Assembly (NCBI GenBank): GCA_964584935.1
Contig: CAZPBN010000015.1
Coordinates: forward strand, 1-64,000
Length of the DNA stretch: 64,000 nt
Direction: 5' to 3'
Origin: CAZPBN01 sp964584935
GTDB taxonomy: Bacteria; Acidobacteriota; Aminicenantia; Aminicenantales; Aminicenantaceae
Part shown: positions 51,624 to 60,333 of the stretch, piece by piece
Layout of the letters: each line of letters begins with the position of its first letter
Position numbering within the stretch: position 1 is the first letter of the stretch
Notes under the pieces: generated by a model
The model's database searches: none
What the model was told of the DNA's origin: nothing
What the model saw: only the letters and a program-made list of their open reading frames with translations
Made by a program: the position numbers and the translations under genes

Positions 51624-51782
51624 ATGAAAGCTGAGTCCTCATACCGAAGACCCATTGTATCCGCAGCAAACCCCGAAACAACACCGTGTTCAAGAGACTG
51701 TTTTGGTTTTCAACATAACAGTGACAGCATAAAGTGTACATTTCGGCTCACAGTTACTTTACACCATGATGAATCAACGTGA
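51624..51782 (+). CDS. possible 52-residue ORF in the gap before the phosphatase
   Basis: The frame (MKAESSYRRPIVSAANPETT and onward, ending TVTLHHDEST) is unusually rich in Ser, Thr, Pro, Arg and Cys for this genome and has no ribosome site. TATGAGG (51560-51566) and CCTCATA (51636-51642) pair across its start. It may be a dispersed sequence or an RNA. The remaining 51559-51976 gap shows only a GAGGAA/TTCCTC hairpin near 51905-51921. Confidence 0.22.
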   Translation: MKAESSYRRPIVSAANPETTPCSRDCFGFQHNSDSIKCTFRLTVTLHHDEST

Positions 51783-51976
51783 TGAACCCCGGGACCAAAA
51801 AGTGTTGATTAAGGTTTTAAATTGCTCCGAAAAATCACCTTAGCTGTAATTATATCAATCTTATAGCCAGATCTTACCCCAAATTTTAAAGAGGGGGGAA
51901 TAAGTGGAGGAATTGACTTCCTCTGAATTATTGTGATAAAAAAATTTTTATTTTATATTTGTTCAAGTAGGTGGAC

Positions 51977-53359
51977 ATGAAAAATAAAGCTTTAATACTT
52001 ATTTTTGCATTACTGATTATTGGTGTCTCTTTGATCAGTCTCCCCTCATACCAAAAAGCATCCCGGCCGTTTAATATCATTCTTATGATTTCGGACGGAT
52101 GCGGTTACAACTGTTTTGAATTAGCCAGCCTTTACCAGTACGGCCGGCCCCAATCTCAAGTGTATGATTCCTTTCCAGCACAATTTGCTGTCAGTACCTA
52201 TTCTGCTTCCAGCACACCGTATGATCAGCAAAAAGCCTGGAATTCTTTTGAGTTTGTTCTTTCTGATCCCACTGATTCCGCGGCAGCGGCGACAGCTATT
52301 GCCACAGGAGTCAAGACCAACGATAATACAGTTGGCCTCAATCCTGATGGGTTAAAACTAACGAATATAATCGAAATAGCGGAAGAGTTTGGCAAAAAAA
52401 CAGGAACAGTCACATCAGTCCAATTCTGTCATGCCACTCCCGCTTCTTTTCTCGTCCATGTTGACGAACGCTACAAATATGGGGAAATTGCCCATCTGAT
52501 TATTCTGGAGAGCCCGGCAGATGTGGTTATGGGATGCGGACATCCTTACTATGATAAATATGGGAAACCTGCTGATGAGCCTAATTTCCGCTATGTGAAA
52601 GATCATAAAACGTGGGGAGCGCTTATCAAAGGTGAATTAGGATCTGATGCTGACGGAGACGGCTGCCCTGATCCATGGGCAGTGATCCAGAGTGCTGAAG
52701 CCTTCCGCTCCTTGATAGAGGGGCCGACTCCAAACCGTGTCTTCGGCATAGCCCCAATTTATAGAACCTTGCAGCAAGACAGGAAGGGAGATGTTGATGC
52801 AGGTCCATTTGAAGTCCCTATGATTGAAACTGTTCCTACATTGAGTGAAATGGTCTTGAGTGCTCTTAATGTCCTGGATGAAGATCCTGACGGATTTTTT
52901 CTTATGGTCGAAGGAGGAGCGGTCGACTGGGCCTGTGAGGATAATCAGACAGTGCGTTTGATTGAAGAGCAGGTTTCCTTTAACAGAACAGTGGAGGCTG
53001 TCATAGATTGGATCGAAATCCACAGTCGCTGGGAGGATACTCTGCTCATAGTTACCAGTGATCATGAGACAGGCTATATCACTGGTCCTGGATCTGGAAT
53101 AAAATTGCCGGATGACAATATTTCAGACACTTGGAAGCCGCTGAAGAATAAAGGAAAAGGAAAGATTGCAGAGATGGAATGGCATTCTGATTACCATACC
53201 AATTCGCTGGTCCCTCTGTTTGCAAAAGGATATGGAAGCGAACGATTTGCCCTTTTGGCCGATGAAAAGGATCCTGTCCACGGATTCTATCTTGACAATA
53301 CTGAGATCGGCTCGCTTATGATTGATTTACTCAAAGAACGGCATGTGAAGGACCGCTGA
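51977..53359 (+). CDS. alkaline phosphatase
   Basis: 460 residues with an N-terminal signal segment (LILIFALLIIGVSLISL). Metal and nucleophile motifs: LMISDGCGYN (usually IGDGMG), DPTDSAAAATAIATGVKT with the catalytic Ser, MVEGGAVDWACEDN, and VTSDHETG. It releases phosphate in the periplasm or outside the cell. I chose the ATG at 51977, six bases inside a possible GTG. The next 60 bases hold the iterated CACATCAGC units of the adjacent repeat. Confidence 0.88.
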   Translation: MKNKALILIFALLIIGVSLISLPSYQKASRPFNIILMISDGCGYNCFELASLYQYGRPQSQVYDSFPAQFAVSTYSASSTPYDQQKAWNSFEFVLSDPTDSAAAATAIATGVKTNDNTVGLNPDGLKLTNIIEIAEEFGKKTGTVTSVQFCHATPASFLVHVDERYKYGEIAHLIILESPADVVMGCGHPYYDKYGKPADEPNFRYVKDHKTWGALIKGELGSDADGDGCPDPWAVIQSAEAFRSLIEGPTPNRVFGIAPIYRTLQQDRKGDVDAGPFEVPMIETVPTLSEMVLSALNVLDEDPDGFFLMVEGGAVDWACEDNQTVRLIEEQVSFNRTVEAVIDWIEIHSRWEDTLLIVTSDHETGYITGPGSGIKLPDDNISDTWKPLKNKGKGKIAEMEWHSDYHTNSLVPLFAKGYGSERFALLADEKDPVHGFYLDNTEIGSLMIDLLKERHVKDR

Positions 53360-53420
53360 TACAGCACATCAGCTCCACATCAGCACACATCAGCAGCTTG
53401 CAGCACACATCACACATCAG

Positions 53421-53700
53421 CAGCTTGGCTGATTTATTTCCTTATAATTCAACATTATAGAATTTTTGTCTCGCAGGAGTATTTTGCTTAAAATGGATTT
53501 TTTAGCCATAAAATTGATTCTAAGAGGATTGATCTTTAGAAAGTAAAACATAAAACACCTCTACTTCAAAAGGATATGTCATGATTGTAATCAAATCTTA
53601 AAATCTATTTTCCCCCAAAAATATTGATTTTAAGAATTCTCTTTCTCTGAAGGCAATTTTGTAATTCTTTTGTTTTCTTTACAATAAATCAGCCAAGCTG
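53421..53700. repeat. inverted-repeat element, copy 2 (MITE-like)
   Basis: Perfect 18-bp terminal inverted repeats: CAGCTTGGCTGATTTATT (53421-53438) and its reverse complement (53683-53700). The 280-bp body matches copy 1 throughout by eye. Outside the left end CACATCAGC occurs four times in 57 bases (53365, 53376, 53386, 53413). Outside the right end a 17-base unit CAGCCAAGCTGAGCATT is doubled (53690, 53708), then GAGCATT twice (53725, 53733). It fills the space between two convergent genes. No open frame inside. Confidence 0.85.
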
Positions 53701-53746
53701 AGCATTACAGCCAAGCTGAGCATTGAGCATTAGAGCATTAATGTCT

Positions 53747-54805
53747 TCACTTGAGCTTGTCTTCCAGTTCGTTCAACTTTTTCTTCAGTCTTCTGACTTC
53801 TCTTTTAAGGTCATAAAGCTGTTGAATGGATGCCCACGCTTTGCGCCATTCCTTGATTTCCAGATGAGGATATCCGGCAACCATTGTATCTGCAGGAATG
53901 CTTTTGGTGATGCCTGTCTTGGCTGCAGCAATCACATTATTTCCTATTTCGGCATGATCCGTCACCCCAACCTGACCTCCCATAATAACCTGCTTTCCCA
54001 GTTTTGTGCTCCCGGCGATTCCTGTTTGGGCGGCAATGACACTGTCAGGCCCCACTTCAACATTATGAGCAATCTGAACAAGGTTGTCGATCTTTGTTCC
54101 TTTCTGAATGATTGTCTCTTCCAGAGCCGAACGGTCTATGGTTGTGTTGGCTCCAATTTCCACATCATCCTCGATGTTCACCGTTCCTTTCTGGGGAACT
54201 TTATAATAAGAACCATCTTTCATTCTATGATAACCAAATCCATCTGCTCCAATAACCGCTCCGCAATGGATGATGACATGATTCCCAATTCTGATATTTT
54301 CCCTTATGGAAACATGAGAGTAGACAACACAATCATTTCCAATGACAACTCCGGGATAAACAGCAGCCAAAGGAAATATTACTGTCCTCTCTCCTATCTT
54401 TGCTTTGTCCCCTATATATGCCAGAGCACCTATGGAAACATCCGCCCCTATCTTTACTGAAGGAGAAACAATGGCTGAAGAGTGAATCCCCAGCTCAGGC
54501 TTATAGGACTTATAAAACAGCTCAACAGTCTTGATAAATGAATAATAGGGGTCTTCGGACTTTATGACAGGAATCTTATCAAATTTTTCCTCCACAGGAA
54601 CAATAGCAGCCGAAGCTTTTGATTGATCCAGGAGATCCCTGTATTTGTGATGAGAAAGAAAAACTATATCTCCATTCCCGGCTTTATGGAAACTGGCTAC
54701 CCCTTGGATTTCAATTCCTCCATCCCCTTCAAAGGGGCAACCCAGGAAATCAGCCAGCTCCTTGACTGTGATAGAAGTCACCTTTTCTCTAGGCTGTTTA
54801 TTCAT
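53747..54805 (-). CDS. lpxD: UDP-3-O-acylglucosamine N-acyltransferase LpxD
   Basis: 352 residues: an N-terminal uridine-binding domain (about 10-105), then a left-handed beta-helix of hexapeptide repeats (SIGALAYIGDKAKIGERT, VVYSHVSIRENIRIGNHVII) with the catalytic NTTIDRSAL...DNLVQIAHNV region, and a C-terminal helix. It adds the second acyl chain in lipid A synthesis. Other lpx genes are not in the window. Its start overlaps the BrkB gene. Confidence 0.95.
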   Translation of the reverse strand: MNKQPREKVTSITVKELADFLGCPFEGDGGIEIQGVASFHKAGNGDIVFLSHHKYRDLLDQSKASAAIVPVEEKFDKIPVIKSEDPYYSFIKTVELFYKSYKPELGIHSSAIVSPSVKIGADVSIGALAYIGDKAKIGERTVIFPLAAVYPGVVIGNDCVVYSHVSIRENIRIGNHVIIHCGAVIGADGFGYHRMKDGSYYKVPQKGTVNIEDDVEIGANTTIDRSALEETIIQKGTKIDNLVQIAHNVEVGPDSVIAAQTGIAGSTKLGKQVIMGGQVGVTDHAEIGNNVIAAAKTGITKSIPADTMVAGYPHLEIKEWRKAWASIQQLYDLKREVRRLKKKLNELEDKLK

Positions 54806-55709
54806 GCTTTCTCTCGTTTAAGACACTGGCTAGTTCCGCTCCCCATAAGAGGATGTAAAGAGAAATGGAAATCCATACGAGAAAGAAAATAAGAGAAGTC
54901 AATGTGTTCTGCAAGGTAAGTCTGGACATGACCACTCCGATAACAGAAAAATGAGCAACATAAAAGGCAAAACCTCTTTTAAAGGCCTCCCATATAAGAG
55001 CCCCCACCACGGCCGCTATCAAGGCAGGTTTTGTGTGGACTTTCACTTCAGGGATAAACTTATATATAGAAAAAAAGACAATGAATGTGAGTGTGAATGG
55101 AATAAGGTACTGCAAGAAAAAATTATCTATCAGGGATACAACTTCAGGATTTATATTATCAGCAACAAGGCTACTTGATTTCAGTGTCCCGTTAATGGCT
55201 GTCCATATTCCTGTTATAAAAAGGGAAAGGAGCATCACAATCCCTATGATAAACATGATAAGATATTCCATTATACGGCTGTAAAAAAAAGATTTCTTGT
55301 AATCTGCTTTAAAAATCACATTGATCGCCCTTATCAAATTTGAAAACAGCAAACTGGCGGCAATAAAAGATCCCAGGAACCCGAACCAGCCAAGATGAGA
55401 GAAGGAGCGTGACAGCTCTTGAATCCTCTGGAAAAAGAGGGGATCGAGTTCAGCAAAGAATTCGTCTGAAAATATATTCAGACTTCTGAATGCTAACTCA
55501 GAATTTCCCAGTATCTTTGTTGTGACAAATGCAAAAAGAGCAACAAGGGGGATCGAACATAAAACCGTGAAATAAGAAATGGTTATGGCAGAATTCCCGC
55601 ATTGGTCCCTTCCGAATCTTTTCGTACTAATCCTTATAATTTTTAAAACACGATTTTCTTTTAACTTCTTTATAATAATCGAACTTCTCTCTAAGCGTAA
55701 TTTCCCCAC
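54798..55709 (-). CDS. YihY/BrkB family membrane protein
   Basis: 303 residues, six or so membrane helices. RDQCGNSAITISYFTVLCSIPLVALFAF and WEAFKRGFAFYVAHFS are typical of YihY/UPF0761. The role is unsettled. The start is GTG inside the atpE end, so it is coupled to the ATP-synthase genes. No nuclease domain is fused. Confidence 0.88.
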   Translation of the reverse strand: MGKLRLERSSIIIKKLKENRVLKIIRISTKRFGRDQCGNSAITISYFTVLCSIPLVALFAFVTTKILGNSELAFRSLNIFSDEFFAELDPLFFQRIQELSRSFSHLGWFGFLGSFIAASLLFSNLIRAINVIFKADYKKSFFYSRIMEYLIMFIIGIVMLLSLFITGIWTAINGTLKSSSLVADNINPEVVSLIDNFFLQYLIPFTLTFIVFFSIYKFIPEVKVHTKPALIAAVVGALIWEAFKRGFAFYVAHFSVIGVVMSRLTLQNTLTSLIFFLVWISISLYILLWGAELASVLNERKHE

Positions 55710-56035
55710 TTAATCATTAGAATAATGATAGAAATCAATAAGGCATAAATCACAAGAGTCTCAATAAGAACCAATCCAAAGATAAGGAGAAACCGGATAT
55801 GGGGTGCAGATGCAGGATTTCTTGAAATTCCCTCAAATGCACTGCTCATCGCTTTAGCCTGACTAAGACCACCGGCAACAGCAGTAATTGTGATAATAGA
55901 AGCTCCAATAATCAGCGACAATTTATAAACCGACATGCGGCTGTTATTGTCTTGAGATTCTTGGGAAAAAAGCGGCGTGATTGTCAGGAAAATTAGAAAC
56001 AGAAATATTCCTAAGTATTTCATATGAGTTTTCAT
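55691..56035 (-). CDS. atpE: ATP synthase F0 subunit c, predicted Na+-type
   Basis: 114 residues: a signal-like N-terminal segment (MKYLGIFLFLIFLTITPLFS) followed by two helices. The ion site reads Gln59 in the first helix and Glu92-Thr93...Tyr97 in the second (VLIETLVIY), matching the Gln32/Glu65/Ser66/Tyr70 Na+ ligands of Ilyobacter tartaricus with the same 33-residue Gln-Glu spacing. It rotates in the membrane and couples ion flow to ATP. GGAGG is six bases before the ATG. Confidence 0.92.
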   Translation of the reverse strand: MKTHMKYLGIFLFLIFLTITPLFSQESQDNNSRMSVYKLSLIIGASIITITAVAGGLSQAKAMSSAFEGISRNPASAPHIRFLLIFGLVLIETLVIYALLISIIILMIKWGNYA

Positions 56036-56053
56036 TGATATCCTCCATAAATC

Positions 56054-56800
56054 TTAATTTCCTTGTTCATGGGCTACAGCCCCTCCTATATATATACAGG
56101 ATAAAAGAACAAACACAAAGGCTTGAATCACAGCAGTAAAAATCGCAATAGCCATGAAAGGAAGGGGCAGAAAAAAAGGAATAATAGAAACGATAACGAT
56201 AATAAGCAATTCTTCTGCAAATATATTTCCAAAAAGACGAATCGAAAGGGAAACAGGTCTGGAAAAATGGCTGATGATTTCTATGGGAATCATCAGGGGA
56301 GCGAGAAGCGGTACCGGCCCTGTGAAATGTTTTAAATATTTGAAAAATCCCTGGGACTTGATACCTTGCCAGTGATAATAAAAGAAAACAACCAACGCAC
56401 ATCCCACTGTAACGTTTAGCTTAGACGTTGGTGACATAAAACCAGGAATAAGTCCCATAATATTACAGATAAAAATAAAGATTCCTATAGTTGCAATTAA
56501 AGGAAGATATTTTTTTCCCTCTTCACCGATAACTTCGACCAGAAGACTTTCAAAAGTCTCGATAACAAGCTCAAGAACAACCTGAAGTTTTGAAGGATAA
56601 AGCTTGATCTTTCGTGCTGCAAGCCCCAAAAAAACAATCATAAAGACAGCCACAATCAAGCTCATTACAATATGGTCAGGAATAAAATGGGAAGGATCTT
56701 TAACTTCTATCCCGAAAGAACTGAGCAAGAGAGCCAAAGGTTTACCAATTATTTTGTTGACAAATTCAACGATAAACAAACCGTGTTCTAATTCTTCCAT
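56054..56800 (-). CDS. atpB: ATP synthase F0 subunit a
   Basis: 248 residues, five or six helices. The essential arginine is in HFSRPVSLSIRLFGNIFAEELL, with ICNIMGLIPGFMSPTSKLNVT before it. It forms the ion channel next to the c-ring. It is between atpI and atpE with short gaps. F1 genes (alpha, beta, gamma, delta, epsilon) and subunit b are absent from this locus. Confidence 0.95.
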   Translation of the reverse strand: MEELEHGLFIVEFVNKIIGKPLALLLSSFGIEVKDPSHFIPDHIVMSLIVAVFMIVFLGLAARKIKLYPSKLQVVLELVIETFESLLVEVIGEEGKKYLPLIATIGIFIFICNIMGLIPGFMSPTSKLNVTVGCALVVFFYYHWQGIKSQGFFKYLKHFTGPVPLLAPLMIPIEIISHFSRPVSLSIRLFGNIFAEELLIIVIVSIIPFFLPLPFMAIAIFTAVIQAFVFVLLSCIYIGGAVAHEQGN

Positions 56801-57171
56801 TCTTTCTTACCAAACAATGTTATCCCTGCTTCGATAGAAAATACAATAATAATTATTGAAAATCCACCAGCAAAAGCAAATATTTTTTTTGAAAAGAAAA
56901 AAATTATAAAAGAAAAAATAACAATAATCAATAGTATCCTCAAGCTGTAAATTATTAGGGACTTCCCCACAGCTTTCTTTTTCTCAGGAATTAAAAACCG
57001 ATAAACGGTTTCTTTCAGCCACATAAAGCTCAATGCAGACACAATTCCGCCTGCCAGGATAAAAATACCGGTCAGAATATCAAAAATGAACGAAAAAACA
57101 ACAGCCGCAACAATTGATAGAATTATTATCTCTTTGGGAATTCGACGCAATATTTTTTCTTCTTCTCTCAT
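56788..57171 (-). CDS. atpI: ATP synthase subunit I (AtpI-like)
   Basis: 127 residues with four hydrophobic stretches (IIILSIVAAVVFSFIFDIL, FILAGGIVSALSFMWL, LIIYSLRILLIIVIFSFIIFF, FAFAGGFSIIIIVFSIEAG), the usual four-helix AtpI layout. AtpI assists c-ring assembly or ion supply. It overlaps atpB and follows atpZ. Confidence 0.75.
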   Translation of the reverse strand: MREEEKILRRIPKEIIILSIVAAVVFSFIFDILTGIFILAGGIVSALSFMWLKETVYRFLIPEKKKAVGKSLIIYSLRILLIIVIFSFIIFFFSKKIFAFAGGFSIIIIVFSIEAGITLFGKKEWKN

Positions 57172-57172
57172 G

Positions 57173-57409
57173 TTAGATATCTTTATATTTGTTAACTTCC
57201 CTGAGCAAATTGTAAAATCCTGAAACGATTCCCAGAGTCAGAAAAATTAACAGCAACCAGGGATGAGTACCGAATAACTTATCCAACAGATAACCCAAAA
57301 ACAAACCGACTGCGATGGAAGAGGGAAGCATTATGACAAGTGAACTCAGCTCTATAATTTTCTTATAGTCTTTTTTTCCAATCATCTTGCGATATTTGGG
57401 ATTTTTCAT
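57173..57409 (-). CDS. atpZ: AtpZ/AtpQ-like membrane protein
   Basis: 78 residues, two helices (LVIMLPSSIAVGLFLGYLLD and WLLLIFLTLGIVSGFYNLL) separated by KLFGTHP, the AtpZ signature of the AtpZ/AtpI pair encoded ahead of F0 genes. Likely aids assembly or Mg/Ca handling. It is the first gene of the set. Confidence 0.8.
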   Translation of the reverse strand: MKNPKYRKMIGKKDYKKIIELSSLVIMLPSSIAVGLFLGYLLDKLFGTHPWLLLIFLTLGIVSGFYNLLREVNKYKDI

Positions 57410-57432
57410 GCATTCTCAACCGGTATTTTTTT

Positions 57433-57462
57433 ATCATAATACAGCAGGTTCCTTAAAAGCAA
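57433..57462 (-). promoter_or_regulatory. probable promoter of the atpZ-atpI-atpB-atpE transcript
   Basis: Minus strand: TTGCTT (57462-57457), 18-bp spacer, TATGAT (57438-57433), about 25 bases before the atpZ ATG. Confidence 0.4.
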
Positions 57463-57609
57463 TACATATTCCTTAATTTATTAAAGGAAGAAATGAAAAC
57501 AGAAAACGCATAGAAACTGTTGATTTTCTTTACTGTTTAATTGATAACAAAAGGCAAAAAAGTGAAATGCCCTACGCTTTAAGCAAATAATTTAATATTC
57601 ACCTCTTAA

Positions 57610-57825
57610 TTATATAATCATGATTAGAAACAAAAGTGCGAATAGTATTCCCAAAACAGTGTAAATCCAACCCCAGACTTTTGCTTTCTTTTCTTCTATG
57701 TATTCCGAACTGGAGCGACCTTTGAGAATTTTTTTCTTTTTTATTGTTCTAATCCCTATAAATAAAAACACAGCCGCCACTATAATCAAAACCACCGGAA
57801 ATTCACTATTCTGGTTAGAGTTCAT
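57610..57825 (-). CDS. small two-helix membrane protein
   Basis: 71 residues from the ATG at 57825 (a TTG at 57840 would add five). Two helices (VVLIIVAAVFLFIGIRTI and WIYTVLGILFALLFLIMII) flank a lysine-rich loop. No family. The gap to lptD (57841-58152) is AT-rich and shows no further features. Confidence 0.5.
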   Translation of the reverse strand: MNSNQNSEFPVVLIIVAAVFLFIGIRTIKKKKILKGRSSSEYIEEKKAKVWGWIYTVLGILFALLFLIMII

Positions 57826-58152
57826 TGTTTTAGCATACAAAATGAATTCTTAATTAAAAAGAACTTTTTATAAGTCAATTGTTGCCATACAACCAAAATT
57901 TCCACCAAGGATATCTTCTTTTATTTCGAGACACGCAATCTATCTATTAAATCCTGTTTTTTTCTCTTTTTGTTCTAATGAAATTATAACTCATTTCACT
58001 TAAATACACACGTCATAAATTCAATATCAAAAATCATATGGGAAAGAAACGGAGATTGTCAATAAAATGGAGGATTTTTCCCAAAAAGTGCCATGACAAA
58101 AAGGATAAAATTATATGAATAAAAAAATCCAAATGAGTCCTACCCAAAGATA

Positions 58153-60333
58153 TTGCTATTAATCAGGTGTTATGTTAAATTTCCCTTAAAATTGAGATAT
58201 AAAAGACAGATATTAATTATTCTATTTTTATTTTGCTGCAGTAATATAGTAATGGGGATCCAAAAAGAATCCTCTCAACAAAAAATCAAAATCATTGCCG
58301 GACACAAAGAAAAACTAAACGAATTGATCATAGCTAAAGAGAATGCTGAAATTCATTATCAGAACATTCTCTTGCTGGCTGATAAAATCGTTCTCAATAC
58401 AGAAACGAAAGATATCACTGCAGAAGGAAATGTCGTTCTTCAGCTCCCTGAAGAGGAAATAAGTGCCGATTCTCTGACGTTCAATCTTGATTCCAAGCAA
58501 GGGGAACTGAACAATGTCCACGGTCTTATCCAGCCTTCAATCATATATGAAGCTGATAAATTAGAAAGAAAAGATGACAATCTTTATCACTTTTGCAAGT
58601 TAAAGATAACCTCATGCACTCAGCCTGTGCCAAGATGGCAATTTTCCTGCCCGGAAGCTAATTTCAAAAAGGGAGATTATGTGGAAATGTGGAATCCGGT
58701 GTTTTCCATAAGAAAAATTCCTGTATTCTATTTTCCTTATATAAGATACCCTGTTGGTTTAGAGAGGAAAACAGGATTTTTAATGCCCCAGGTTGGCTAT
58801 TCCGGGACAAAAGGAGCTTTTTATATTCAAAGCTTTTACTGGAATATAAAAAGAAACATGGATGCCACCGTAAACGTTGATTATTATTCTCAAAGAGGCA
58901 TAGGAGGCGGGCTGGAATACAGATATCTGTTCTCTGGAGGCACCGGGGGAAATATAAATTTGTATTACTTTTCATTTAAAGATAATCCAGACTATGAAGA
59001 TCCAGATAATGCCTATATTATTCGTATGAAACACAATCAAACCCTTCCTTTCAAGTTCAATCTTGTTGCCGATGTCGATTATCAGAGCTCTTATGATTTT
59101 TTGAGAGAATTTGATAATAATTTCAGCCGGGCAGTTGTTTCAAACCGCCGGTCCCAGGTCTATCTGACAAGAGCCTGGTCTCATTTTAACTTTGACATGA
59201 GAGTCTCGAGGTTCGAAACCTATTTTTCCCAAAGTGACCGCTCGGTTATCCGATACAATCTTCCCCAAGTGGGATTCAGCTCTTCCAAAATAAAGCTTTT
59301 TTCTCCCCTCTATTTTTCCTTTTCTTCTTCTTTTTCATCCTGGGAAAAAGGATGGGATTCTGATTATGAAAACAACACTCAAAAACATTCTCAATCCATA
59401 ATGTTCAAGCCTGTTTTGTCCATTCCCTTTACATCCATTCCCTGGTTGACACTGGATTCGTCACTTTCTTCCAACCTTTCCTATTATTTCCAAAGCTATG
59501 AACCCAATACCAATAACATTGTTGACGAACCGATTCTCATGCATAATCTTGCCACCCGTATGGAATTTGTAGGCCCTGTCTTTTATAAAATTTATATGGA
59601 CGCTGAGAACAATCCTAAACTCAAACATATCATCGAACCCTCTTTTGTTTTTCGTTATGAAACGCCAGTTAGTACAGGAGACAGGATTATTACTCCCGGG
59701 ATATTTTACCGCAATCATTATCTACAATACAGTCTCACAAACCGGTTTCTAATCAAACAGAATGATATGCCTAAAGAAATCCTCACATTCAGCTTATCCC
59801 AGAAATATTACTTATCCCCTGAAGACAGCCCTTTAAAAAGATATATAATCAATAACGAAATACCGGAATTTTCTGATATCAGCAGTTTATTAAGAGTTTA
59901 TCCATCAAAAAAATACAGCTTGGATGTTTCTCTGGCATACAACACCTATTATCATACATTTTCAAAGCTCCGCATTGGGATTAATGTGGGGACTCCCGCT
60001 GACCCTCTATTCCTCCGGGTGAAATGGTTCAAAAGTGTCAATCCATACATGACAAACAATCTATTCAACCGCCATCAATTAAATTTATATGGAAAGGTGA
60101 AAATTCCAAAGCTTTCACTGGAAGCCCAGGCAGAAGTCGATTATAATATTTTGAAAAAAGAAATGCTTTATTCTGCGTTTGTGTTTTCATACAATTATCA
60201 ATGTATTGATATAAGCGCGGACTTAAGAATCTATTTCTTTCGAGCAACTCCTGAGACCCAGTTCAGATTAACGATAAGCCTGGGCAATATAGGAAAAACA
60301 ACAGATTTTTTAGGAGGAATTGGATTTGAATGA
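58153..60333 (+). CDS. lptD: LPS-assembly protein LptD
   Basis: 726 residues. A signal segment (LIILFLFCCSNIVMG) is followed by the periplasmic OstA/LptA-like domain (about 60-165; VLNTETKDITAEGNVVLQLP, ADSLTFNLDSKQGEL), then the 26-strand outer-membrane barrel (YFPYIRYPVGLERKTGFLMP onward, ending in an aromatic GFE). With LptE it inserts LPS into the outer leaflet. The start is an uncertain TTG; no ATG in frame fits better. It overlaps rmlA. Confidence 0.9.
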   Translation: MLLIRCYVKFPLKLRYKRQILIILFLFCCSNIVMGIQKESSQQKIKIIAGHKEKLNELIIAKENAEIHYQNILLLADKIVLNTETKDITAEGNVVLQLPEEEISADSLTFNLDSKQGELNNVHGLIQPSIIYEADKLERKDDNLYHFCKLKITSCTQPVPRWQFSCPEANFKKGDYVEMWNPVFSIRKIPVFYFPYIRYPVGLERKTGFLMPQVGYSGTKGAFYIQSFYWNIKRNMDATVNVDYYSQRGIGGGLEYRYLFSGGTGGNINLYYFSFKDNPDYEDPDNAYIIRMKHNQTLPFKFNLVADVDYQSSYDFLREFDNNFSRAVVSNRRSQVYLTRAWSHFNFDMRVSRFETYFSQSDRSVIRYNLPQVGFSSSKIKLFSPLYFSFSSSFSSWEKGWDSDYENNTQKHSQSIMFKPVLSIPFTSIPWLTLDSSLSSNLSYYFQSYEPNTNNIVDEPILMHNLATRMEFVGPVFYKIYMDAENNPKLKHIIEPSFVFRYETPVSTGDRIITPGIFYRNHYLQYSLTNRFLIKQNDMPKEILTFSLSQKYYLSPEDSPLKRYIINNEIPEFSDISSLLRVYPSKKYSLDVSLAYNTYYHTFSKLRIGINVGTPADPLFLRVKWFKSVNPYMTNNLFNRHQLNLYGKVKIPKLSLEAQAEVDYNILKKEMLYSAFVFSYNYQCIDISADLRIYFFRATPETQFRLTISLGNIGKTTDFLGGIGFE

